A stretch of 8,236 bases of DNA. It comes from Opitutia bacterium (GTDB taxonomy: Bacteria > Verrucomicrobiota > Verrucomicrobiia > Opitutales > Seribacteraceae). Below are positions 1 to 5,863 of the stretch, in pieces. A program made the position numbers and the translations under genes. Within the stretch, counting starts at the first letter, position 1. Every line of letters begins with the position of its first letter. Location: contig JABHOU010000577.1 of NCBI GenBank assembly GCA_018695085.1, positions 1-8,236 of the forward strand, written 5' to 3'. The notes under the pieces are model-generated. The model worked only from the letters and a program-made list of their open reading frames with translations, was not told where the DNA came from and made no database searches.

Positions 1-1
1 C

Positions 2-334
2 GTACCCACTCCGCTCTTTTATGGCGGAAAGTTCTATGTTCTCAGCGATCTCAAGAAAACATTATCCTGCATCCAACCAAACAGCGGCAAGGTGGAGTGG
101 TCTACGGTTATGCCGGGCAAGTACAAGTGGCGAGCTTCTCCCACAGCTGCATCCGGAAAAATCTATACCATGAACCATAACGGTGAGGTTATTGTGATAG
201 ATGCCAAAGACGGTTCCATTCTCCACTCCGCCAAGATGGGTAAGAACTACGACGACAATACCCGAGCTTCGGTTGCCATTTCCGACGGTCAACTCTTTAT
301 CCGCACCAATGAAAATTTGTATTGCATTCATTAG
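2..334 (+). CDS. PQQ-like beta-propeller repeat protein, C-terminal end (partial at 5' side)
   Basis: The frame is open from the left window edge to a TAG at 332-334, giving 110 visible residues; the start lies outside the window. The sequence shows successive beta-propeller blades of the PQQ-like type: blade-like units at about visible residues 8-34 (GGKFYVLSD..., ending SGKVEWS), 51-76 (SGKIYTMNHNGEVIVIDA then KDGSILHS) and a last partial one at 95-109 (DGQLFIRTNENLYCI). The alternation of 'GxIY/LF', a hydrophobic strand, then 'D/N-xx-G-xx-xW' is the family signature. Proteins of this type are usually secreted or periplasmic, either as BamB-like scaffolds or as non-enzymatic propellers; no dehydrogenase feature is visible in this fragment, so no enzyme activity is claimed. 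The gene is followed by a strong intrinsic terminator and is therefore the last gene of its transcript. Family assignment is fairly sure; specific function is unknown. Confidence 0.85.
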   Translation, partial: VPTPLFYGGKFYVLSDLKKTLSCIQPNSGKVEWSTVMPGKYKWRASPTAASGKIYTMNHNGEVIVIDAKDGSILHSAKMGKNYDDNTRASVAISDGQLFIRTNENLYCIH

Positions 335-385
335 CATAAATTTAAATAGTATATCCCCTTTTTAATTTTCCCATCCACCACACCC

Positions 386-430
386 GCGCCGGGCGGCACC
401 CGCCAACACCGCCGTCCGGCGCTTTTTTTT
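386..430 (+). terminator. Rho-independent terminator after the beta-propeller gene
   Basis: A 12-bp GC-rich stem is formed by 386-397 (GCGCCGGGCGGC) and 411-422 (GCCGTCCGGCGC), perfect apart from one G-U wobble involving T415. The loop is 13 nt (398-410), and the 3' arm is followed directly by eight T residues (423-430). The stem, its GC content and the T-tract all match an intrinsic terminator reading on the plus strand. It lies 51 bp after the stop codon of the upstream gene and only 26 bp before the next ATG at 457. There is no A-tract flanking the 5' arm, so it is not expected to work on the minus strand. Confidence 0.93.
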
Positions 431-456
431 GCCTAGATTTCCGCCTGGACTTAGTC

Positions 457-1374
457 ATGTTAAATAACATGCCCTACTTGTTTCTCTTCTTTTCCCGAGA
501 ATGTCCTCTTGCCTTCCTCATTCTCGTGTCGGCGCCACTGGTCTCTTTTGCTCAAGGTGACGATATTAACAATTTCAGCTCTCTGGAAAATCGGGCACAA
601 GCCTTGTCTGAGAAGCTTGAAGCTCACCAATCCGCGTTGACCGAAATTCTCTCGAGAGCAGATCCAATATATCTACAGCCAAGATTACCTCAACCAAAAC
701 CTTCTCAACCCGTTCCGCCTGCTCCCCGGCCTATAGCTCCGGCGACCAACCCCGGAACCATTCCCGGCGGTCGTCTCCCGGCTCCTAGGTATGACCGTAC
801 GCAACCGAAACCGGATTCCGATACATCAACCCCAACTCCTGCCTCTCAATGGGAGGAACCAGACATGCCATTGCGGAGTGATGGGTATTATCTGGGACTA
901 TCGGGAGGTAATGTACTACCACTGAACAGTGGGGTTCGATGGGGGCACGGTTTGGGTGGCGCCTCGATGCAATTTGAAAATGGGTATCTAGCCGGCGTCT
1001 TGTTGGGGCGGGACTTCGGCTTTATTCGAGTTGAGGCTGAACATGATGCCATCTATTACGACCAAAAGAATGGCACTGGTTCGGCTGAAGTTCATCCAGT
1101 ACTCTTCCGAACCATATTTGAAAAAGAACTGGGAACTCGGATTGATTTGCGTGCAGGCATCGGTGCAGGTATCACACTTGCCCAATTGAAATATGGCGGA
1201 AAAACATTTGGAGGAGTGAGCTTTTGCTACGACTTCCTTTTGGGTACTGGCATTCGCTTCAACGAATCTCTGGCACTAAATCTTGACTATCGATACTTTC
1301 TCACTGCCGCAAGCGATGACTATCAGCGACTGCAAAGCAACTTGCTTATCGCAAGCTTACAGTTCGACTTGTAG
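457..1374 (+). CDS. Secreted protein with coiled coil, proline-rich linker and outer-membrane beta-barrel-like domain
   Basis: Unnamed protein of 305 residues. Residues 1-32 look like a Sec signal peptide: a hydrophobic core around 17-30 and a cleavage-like SFA before Q33. Residues about 38-68 are Leu/Glu/Ala-rich and likely form a short coiled coil. Residues 70-138 are a proline-rich linker (for example QPKPSQPVPPAPRP). Residues about 143-305 alternate polar and hydrophobic positions with Gly and aromatic residues (YYLGLSGG, LLGRDFGFIRVEAE, LRAGIGAGI, LNLDYRYFL, LLIASLQFDL), as in small eight-stranded outer-membrane barrels of the OmpA-like / OMP_b-brl kind. The chain ends in Leu, with Phe at -3, rather than the common terminal aromatic. 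The ATG at 457 has no clear Shine-Dalgarno; an in-frame ATG at 469 would still keep a hydrophobic leader. Envelope location is fairly likely; the role (structural, porin or adhesin-like) is not known. Confidence 0.8.
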   Translation: MLNNMPYLFLFFSRECPLAFLILVSAPLVSFAQGDDINNFSSLENRAQALSEKLEAHQSALTEILSRADPIYLQPRLPQPKPSQPVPPAPRPIAPATNPGTIPGGRLPAPRYDRTQPKPDSDTSTPTPASQWEEPDMPLRSDGYYLGLSGGNVLPLNSGVRWGHGLGGASMQFENGYLAGVLLGRDFGFIRVEAEHDAIYYDQKNGTGSAEVHPVLFRTIFEKELGTRIDLRAGIGAGITLAQLKYGGKTFGGVSFCYDFLLGTGIRFNESLALNLDYRYFLTAASDDYQRLQSNLLIASLQFDL

Positions 1375-1509
1375 GATTAAGCCGTGGGCGACCGTTGCGA
1401 CTCGACGACGCCTTCAAATAGTTTTATCATGGCTATTGGATCCGTTGTTTGGAAATAGTTGCGAAAAGGCTTTTCGGAATATGCTTCAAGCGCGATAGTC
1501 TTTATTTTC

Positions 1510-2475
1510 ATGAGAAGAATTGATTGCCACGTACATCTTGTCGGGGATGGTTCATCCGGTAGCGGTTGTCGATTTCGCACCCCCAACTTGTTGCGTTACC
1601 TTGCAGCTCGTTACTTGGTTCGCACCACGGGATTGCCTGCCTCGATCCTGCAGGGAGGACTGGATGAGGCTTATGTGGCGCAACTGTTGTCACTGGTTAA
1701 AGCGTCCTCTATCGATGCTGCGGTCCTACTTGCGATGGATATGCCTCGTTCTGACGATGGACAAATTCTGGAGGAAAAAGCGAACTTTTACGTACCCAAT
1801 GACCGCGTATTGGAACTCGCGGCTAAGCACGATGAGTTCATTCCGGCCTGTTCCATTCACCCCGGTCGACCCGATTCGATGGAAGAGTTGGAGAAGTGTA
1901 TAGCGGGAGGTGCCAAGGTGATGAAACTGCTACCCAACTGTCACAACGTGAATTGCTCCGATTCTAATTTTCGGCCTTTCTGGGAACGCATGGCAAAGGG
2001 TGGCATGGTGTTTCTAGCTCATACGGGAGGGGAATATACCATACCCGTGCTCAATAAAGAATATGCCGACCCAAGGGTATTGCGTCTGCCCGTCGAGTGC
2101 GGGGTGATTACCATCGCGGCCCACGCTGCAGGACGTAGCGGTCTGATCGATTCCGACTACACAGGCGAACTAATCAAGATGTTTGCTGACTTTTCCAACC
2201 TTTTTGCCGACAACAGCGCACTCGCCACTCTAAACCGTTGGCGAACAATCAAAAAACTGCTACCTCCCGAGGTTTGTTCTCGAGTTCTTCATGGGAGCGA
2301 CTTTCCCGTACCATCGGGCGGATTTGGCCCATGGGTCGGTCGTCAGCTAAAGTGGAAGGATTTTCGCACGATATCACGGGAATCTAATACCATCGAGAGA
2401 GACGCTTTACTCAAAACGGCAATTGGTTTCCCAGACGAAACCTTTACCAGACTGGACGGCTTGTTGCCGAGTTAG
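1510..2475 (+). CDS. Amidohydrolase-2 family TIM-barrel metal-dependent hydrolase
   Basis: A 321-residue protein if it starts at the ATG at 1510. The N-terminus RRIDCHVHL is the strand-1 HxH metal site (H7, H9) and sits, as usual for the superfamily, right at the start. Further expected ligands are visible: K139 in AKVMKLLPN, H171 in LAHTGGEY, H205 in IAAHAAGRS, and D264 in VLHGSDFPV at strand 8. This order matches PF04909 (the ACMSD / pyrone-dicarboxylate lactonase group), which hydrolyse or decarboxylate small organic acids, but the substrate cannot be read from the sequence. No signal peptide is seen, so it is probably cytoplasmic. The frame stays open to a TTG at 1459, which would add 17 residues before the HxH motif; I prefer 1510 because the motif then sits at the usual distance from the N-terminus, although neither start has a good ribosome site. 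It lies 135 bp after the barrel-protein gene; I see no convincing terminator or promoter in that gap (1375-1509). The stop converges with slyD 39 bp away. Confidence 0.88.
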   Translation: MRRIDCHVHLVGDGSSGSGCRFRTPNLLRYLAARYLVRTTGLPASILQGGLDEAYVAQLLSLVKASSIDAAVLLAMDMPRSDDGQILEEKANFYVPNDRVLELAAKHDEFIPACSIHPGRPDSMEELEKCIAGGAKVMKLLPNCHNVNCSDSNFRPFWERMAKGGMVFLAHTGGEYTIPVLNKEYADPRVLRLPVECGVITIAAHAAGRSGLIDSDYTGELIKMFADFSNLFADNSALATLNRWRTIKKLLPPEVCSRVLHGSDFPVPSGGFGPWVGRQLKWKDFRTISRESNTIERDALLKTAIGFPDETFTRLDGLLPS

Positions 2476-2514
2476 CTTTATTCCTCGCAAGCTCGAGTGG
2501 CATTGCTCACTTGC

Positions 2515-3018
2515 TTAAGAGCAACAACCGCCACCTCCACAGCACTCGTCTCCGCCCATCGGATGACCGTGTTCGAGTTCCTGCTGGGTAGCCTCGCGAA
2601 CATCGCGAACGGTTGCTTCAAAAGAAATAGGTGTTCCCGCCATGGGATGATTCCGGTCCAGAGTGACATGCGTGTCCGTCACATCTTGGACAAATATGGT
2701 CTCGGGTTGACCATCCGAGCCTGGTACTTCGAATTGGCTTCCTTTGACAAAGCTCATATCTTTGGAGAACTTTGACCGCTCAATGGTTTCCACGAGTTCA
2801 TCGCTTCGCTCCCCAAAAGCTTCGTCTGGAGACAACTTCAGTTTGACTAATGCGCCGACCTCTTTGTCTACCAAAGCACCTTCGATCGCAGGCATCAACT
2901 GACCATGACCAAAGAGAAAGCCGGTCGGACTGGTATCTCGAGCATCCTCGAGCGTTTCATTCTCTCCGTTTTTCATCAGGTAGTTGATGAACACGACCTT
3001 GTCTTTCTCAATCTTCAT
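2515..3018 (-). CDS. slyD: SlyD-type FKBP peptidyl-prolyl cis-trans isomerase
   Basis: A 167-residue protein with the SlyD layout. An N-terminal FKBP half (about 1-66) contains FLFGHGQLMPAIEGAL (34-49). The insert-in-flap chaperone domain follows (about 67-122, starting EAFGERSDELVETI). The FKBP domain then resumes at NHPMAGTPISFEATVRDV (123-140), and a short metal-binding tail ends the protein, with HGHP at 150-153 and four Cys in two pairs (ECCGGGGCCS). The family catalyses prolyl isomerisation, acts as a cytoplasmic folding chaperone, and in E. coli binds nickel through a longer His/Cys tail that feeds hydrogenase maturation. Here the tail is short, so metal binding is plausible but hydrogenase involvement is not shown. 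The ATG at 3018 has only a GGA placed too close to it. It lies 46 bp downstream of the pseudouridine synthase gene on the same strand and may be read from that transcript; I see no clear promoter in the gap. Confidence 0.93.
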   Translation of the reverse strand: MKIEKDKVVFINYLMKNGENETLEDARDTSPTGFLFGHGQLMPAIEGALVDKEVGALVKLKLSPDEAFGERSDELVETIERSKFSKDMSFVKGSQFEVPGSDGQPETIFVQDVTDTHVTLDRNHPMAGTPISFEATVRDVREATQQELEHGHPMGGDECCGGGGCCS

Positions 3019-3064
3019 TTCCGTAGCGTAACTTTTAGGAAAAGGTAAGCAATTGATAAAAGCA

Positions 3065-3826
3065 CTATGAAAGGAGTTTTCCTAGAATGCGGGGCAGGGG
3101 AGACTCGGCGTAAAACTTAATGGAGGTGCCTTGATGCTTGAAATCAAGCTCGATGGATGTCGCGTGAAGGCATAGGCGTTCGACTCGTGAAGCTCGGCCG
3201 ATCTTTCGATTCAAGGCAAAGTCGCCATAGATTCGGTCGCCGACGATCGGGAATCCTCGCGTGGATGCTTGAACTCGCAATTGGTGCGTACGACCAGTGA
3301 CGGGCTCTAGACGAACTAATGACAACCCGAGACGTCCCACTCGCCTGCGTTCGAAAGTTGCCTTGGCGAGAGCTTCATGCCCACGGCCGGCCTTTACTCT
3401 AAGGTTTCCACCTTCGCGAATTTCCTCCAGTCGATCCTTCCAGTGGCCGTCCCTCGCTTTCCCTTTTTCTCGAACTATGGCGTAGTAAGTTTTGCGAGTC
3501 TCGCGTTCAGCGAAGCTTTTCCTCAAGGAGACGGCGAGCTCGTTGGAAAAGGTGGCCAGCAAGACTCCCGAGGTGGGCGAGTCTAGACGATGAACGAGAT
3601 GGAGGGAGCGCTCGACTCCGATGTCGTCCATCCAAACATAGCGTTCCTCTGCAAAATCGTAGTCTGCCCGAAGAAGCGTTCGGGCCTTCTTTTCGTTCTT
3701 GCGATTCGGATGAGTCAGGACGCCAACCGGTTTGTCTATGGCAATGAGTCCAGACGGGTGGTGGTCAAGAATCTTGGCATCTCGATCAAGTGGCAGATCC
3801 TCTGAGTCGGGTAAGGATTTCGTCAT
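3065..3826 (-). CDS. RluA-family RNA pseudouridine synthase
   Basis: A 253-residue protein that converts specific uridines to pseudouridine in rRNA or tRNA. Seen in the sequence: the opening strand LIAIDKPVGVLTHPN (27-41); the catalytic motif HRLDSPTSGVLL (79-90), whose D82 is the expected nucleophilic aspartate; KTYYAIV (112-118); GRTHQLRVQ (178-186); GDRIYG (196-201); and LCLHA (218-222). These are the RluA/RluD/TruC family motifs in the correct order. No S4 RNA-binding domain precedes the catalytic domain, and the size fits the compact members such as the tRNA-type TruC or the RluA type; the target base cannot be told from sequence alone. Its ATG overlaps the TGA of the upstream TonB-like gene in an ATGA (3823-3826) and has no Shine-Dalgarno of its own, so its translation probably depends on re-initiation after the upstream gene. 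Confidence 0.92.
   Translation of the reverse strand: MTKSLPDSEDLPLDRDAKILDHHPSGLIAIDKPVGVLTHPNRKNEKKARTLLRADYDFAEERYVWMDDIGVERSLHLVHRLDSPTSGVLLATFSNELAVSLRKSFAERETRKTYYAIVREKGKARDGHWKDRLEEIREGGNLRVKAGRGHEALAKATFERRRVGRLGLSLVRLEPVTGRTHQLRVQASTRGFPIVGDRIYGDFALNRKIGRASRVERLCLHATSIELDFKHQGTSIKFYAESPLPRILGKLLS
3823..3826 (-). other. ATGA stop/start overlap joining TonB-like and pseudouridine synthase genes
   Basis: Read on the minus strand, the four bases are ATGA: the TGA ends the TonB-like frame (…FLYR) and the ATG opens the pseudouridine synthase. The 19 bases before the ATG contain no Shine-Dalgarno-like purine run. This is the classic geometry for termination-reinitiation coupling, and it shows that the two genes share a transcript. 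Confidence 0.85.
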
Positions 3827-4917
3827 CTGTAGAGAAAATTAATGGTCACCTCATCCGAGGTTCCAAAGTCCTCTATCATTTTTGCGCTCCATTTTCCAAA
3901 TGGTTGTCTCGAGACGATGGCTTGTCGACAAATCTCCACAGGAACCGATTCACCATTCCCGTGGAGTCGATGCAGTTTGTGAATCCGACCGTCTGCATCC
4001 AAGGTGAAACGCAAGGTGACCTTTGGCGGCAGCCTGTCTCTTCTAAGGAATTGGCGAGAACCACGGGCTAACTGAGCCCATTGATCCTCGATCGCCTGAA
4101 GCATTTCTTGAACATAGGCACCGTAAGGATGGAGACGGCACTCGATGGCGACCTTGCCGAGGCGGGGTGCATTGGCAACCGTGCTCATGATCGGTCCTCG
4201 AATCAGGTCTGTCGAGATTCGTGGTCTGGGGCGCGGAGTAGGTTGAGGCTTAGGACGAAAAGTGGGTTGTTCGACTACGGCGATCGACGTCTTGTCGGGA
4301 ATGTCCGTGAGTACAAGTTGTCGGCGACTGTCGGTGTCATTCTCTTTGGCTTCCACTTTCTTGACTGTCGTTCCTTCGTCTTTATCCACTTTTTCCAGCT
4401 CCAATGGAGCTTCAGGCGGATTGGCGGTGTCCTCATCCTTGCCAACGGGAGACCCTCTTTCGAAATCTTTGGCTATTTCGGGATCGACTGCAACCGATGG
4501 GAGAGGCTCGGCAGGTGCGACGGGATCACCGTCAGGCACGATTTTCTGGGAGTTCGGTTTATCTCCTTCGATTTTCGGCGTTTCAGAAGCACTTTCAGAG
4601 GCGACCTCGTCGGCTTGAGCGGCTTGTTGATCGCGAAAAGAGAAATTATCTGTTTCGTCAGGTGGGTTTTCAGGCGCATCGGGATTGGCTTCCACGAAAT
4701 GAGGCTTTAGTGAGCGAGGGAGAGATACAGGTTCCCAAGTCACTTCCACCTCTCCGGGTACTTCGCGATCAGCGGTCACCCATCGAGCCTTGCTTGGCAA
4801 CAATCGGGCCAGCAATTCGGGGGCGATCAAGCACGCGACCAAGGCTGCAGACAAGCCTGCGGAGAAGGCTAGGGGGTCGCCCGACCGGGGAACGATACGC
4901 AGTTTATTCTTCTTCAC
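3823..4917 (-). CDS. TonB-like protein: TM anchor, acidic/proline linker, C-terminal TonB-like domain
   Basis: With the GTG start at 4917 the product has 364 residues: a short basic N-terminus (MKKNKLRIVPRSG), one membrane helix (about 15-40), a long low-complexity periplasmic stretch rich in Asp, Glu, Pro and Ser (about 70-235, containing DNFSFRDQQAAQ at 90-101 and a Pro/Arg block PKPQPTPRPRPR at 222-233), and a C-terminal domain (about 255-364). The latter has the TonB/TolA C-terminal pattern: VTLRFTLDADGRIHKL (300-315), then a helix with AIVSRQPFGKW (333-343), then VTINFLYR at the end. TonB-class proteins span the periplasm and pass proton-motive energy to outer-membrane transporters. No exbB, exbD or receptor gene is visible here, so a TolA-like or stand-alone role is also possible. 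The frame continues upstream to a TTG at 4998, which would give 391 residues and overlap the preceding gene by 38 bp; I prefer GTG 4917 because a GGA lies six bases before it and it gives a normal N-in TonB-like N-terminus. Confidence 0.8.
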   Translation of the reverse strand: MKKNKLRIVPRSGDPLAFSAGLSAALVACLIAPELLARLLPSKARWVTADREVPGEVEVTWEPVSLPRSLKPHFVEANPDAPENPPDETDNFSFRDQQAAQADEVASESASETPKIEGDKPNSQKIVPDGDPVAPAEPLPSVAVDPEIAKDFERGSPVGKDEDTANPPEAPLELEKVDKDEGTTVKKVEAKENDTDSRRQLVLTDIPDKTSIAVVEQPTFRPKPQPTPRPRPRISTDLIRGPIMSTVANAPRLGKVAIECRLHPYGAYVQEMLQAIEDQWAQLARGSRQFLRRDRLPPKVTLRFTLDADGRIHKLHRLHGNGESVPVEICRQAIVSRQPFGKWSAKMIEDFGTSDEVTINFLYR

Positions 4918-4960
4918 GAAGAATCCAAAGATACCCGAAAGACCATCCGAAGCAATGCCT

Positions 4961-5863
4961 TTAGACGTCGCAGACTTCGGCCGCGTGACGCAGGGCAAGT
5001 GACTTGTCTTTCCAAGTGGGAATGAACTCCTGGGCGACGTAGCCCTCGAAACCCGTTTCGACTATGGCGCGCATTACGGCCGGATAGTTGATTTCCTGAG
5101 TGTCGTCCAGTTCGGCTCTGCCGGGGTTGCCTGCGGTGTGGTAATGGCCTATGATGTCCTTGTATTGGCGAATGCGTCTAATGACGTCACCATTCATAAT
5201 CTGCACGTGATAGACGTCAAAGAGTAGCTTGAAACTGGGCGAGTCGACTGTTTTAATCATCTTTGCGCAACGGTCGACGTCATCGCCGAAATAGCCGGGA
5301 TGCCCCTTCATGGGATGTGTGTCGTCGCGAGAATTCAGATGCTCCAAGCAGAGTGTGATCTTTTTCTTTTCGGCCAGCGGTAATACTTTTTTCCAGAGTT
5401 TGATGCAGTTTTTCTCGGCTTGAGTATCATCGATTCCTTCCGCCTTCATGCCGGTAAAAGTAATGACACGCTTGTAACCTGCATCTGCGCAAAACTCGAT
5501 CGCGTCGGTAAGCTTTTTTACGCACTCCTCGTGATTGCTCGGATCTACGGGTCCCTTTTTGAATGAGTGACTACCGACCAAGGAAATGTCCATGCCGAGT
5601 TCGCGTACCAGCGGGTAGTGATTTCGTGAGACACCTTCCATCGCCACTAATCCGACGTCCTTGCAAAGCTTTGCCAGTTCGGGGGTAGGCATCGGGTTGA
5701 AGGTCCATCCCATAATGGACTGCTTGATCCTGCCATTCTTTATACGATACTTGGGATTAGCTTTCTTCTTGGCCATTTGGGCCTGAGAAGTGGCGGGAGC
5801 GATACTAATTCCCGCAGCAGTCGCGGCGGCAGTCTTCAGAGCGGAACGGCGTGTGAGTTTCAT
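4961..5863 (-). CDS. Tat-exported hydroxypyruvate isomerase-like TIM-barrel sugar isomerase/epimerase
   Basis: A 300-residue protein. The N-terminus MKLTRRSALKTAAATAAG is a twin-arginine (Tat) signal, with a likely cleavage after the AxA-like region around TSQAQ (25-29). The rest is a xylose-isomerase-like TIM barrel of the hydroxypyruvate isomerase / sugar epimerase type: LCLEHLNSRDD (E174), LLFDVYHVQIMNGD (D216, H219), IIGHYHTAGNPGR (H240/H242), EINYPAVMRAI (257-267) and GYVAQEFIP (E279). The Glu, Asp, His and Glu expected to bind the divalent metal are all present. The family interconverts keto and aldo forms of small sugars or acids; the exact substrate is open. The ATG at 5863 forms an ATGA overlap with the stop of the upstream transporter. 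A longer open frame reaches 5941, but it runs through the transporter's coding end and would bury the Tat signal, so it is rejected. Export of such an enzyme suggests periplasmic action, or a family-specific signal as often seen in planctomycetes and verrucomicrobia. Confidence 0.9.
   Translation of the reverse strand: MKLTRRSALKTAAATAAGISIAPATSQAQMAKKKANPKYRIKNGRIKQSIMGWTFNPMPTPELAKLCKDVGLVAMEGVSRNHYPLVRELGMDISLVGSHSFKKGPVDPSNHEECVKKLTDAIEFCADAGYKRVITFTGMKAEGIDDTQAEKNCIKLWKKVLPLAEKKKITLCLEHLNSRDDTHPMKGHPGYFGDDVDRCAKMIKTVDSPSFKLLFDVYHVQIMNGDVIRRIRQYKDIIGHYHTAGNPGRAELDDTQEINYPAVMRAIVETGFEGYVAQEFIPTWKDKSLALRHAAEVCDV
5860..5863 (-). other. ATGA stop/start overlap joining transporter and TIM-barrel genes
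   Basis: On the minus strand the transporter's TGA (after …YDKLFK) shares bases with the ATG of the Tat-signal TIM barrel. The 17 bases upstream of this ATG show no Shine-Dalgarno, so translational coupling is likely and the two products are probably made together. Confidence 0.85.

Noticed and set aside
322..355. TTGCAT followed by an AT-rich TAGTAT/TATATC as a promoter for the barrel-protein gene
   Set aside because: Spacing is poor (19-22 bp), and a transcript starting there would run straight into the strong terminator at 386-430.
1449..1501. Possible promoter elements (TTGGAA, TTGCGA, TATGCT) before the amidohydrolase gene
   Set aside because: The -10-like hexamer matches only 4 of 6 positions and spacings are 15 or 25 bp; not better than chance in an AT-mixed gap.
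1520..1903. A 127-codon frame inside the amidohydrolase gene
   Set aside because: It overlaps in the +1 frame the conserved N-terminal part of the amidohydrolase, and its Arg/Trp/Cys-rich translation looks like an out-of-frame shadow.
2487..2524. Hairpins in the convergent region (GCAAG/CTTGC at 2487-2514; TTGCTC/GAGCAA at 2503-2524) as a bidirectional terminator
   Set aside because: The stems are only 5-6 bp, mutually exclusive, and neither strand has a T-tract after them, so termination is not supported.
4081..4964. Long plus-strand open frames (4081-4710 and 4404-4964) opposite the TonB-like gene
   Set aside because: Their translations are rich in Arg, Phe and Leu with no family features and mirror the low-complexity acidic/proline linker of the minus-strand gene, which has a clear anchor and TonB-like domain.
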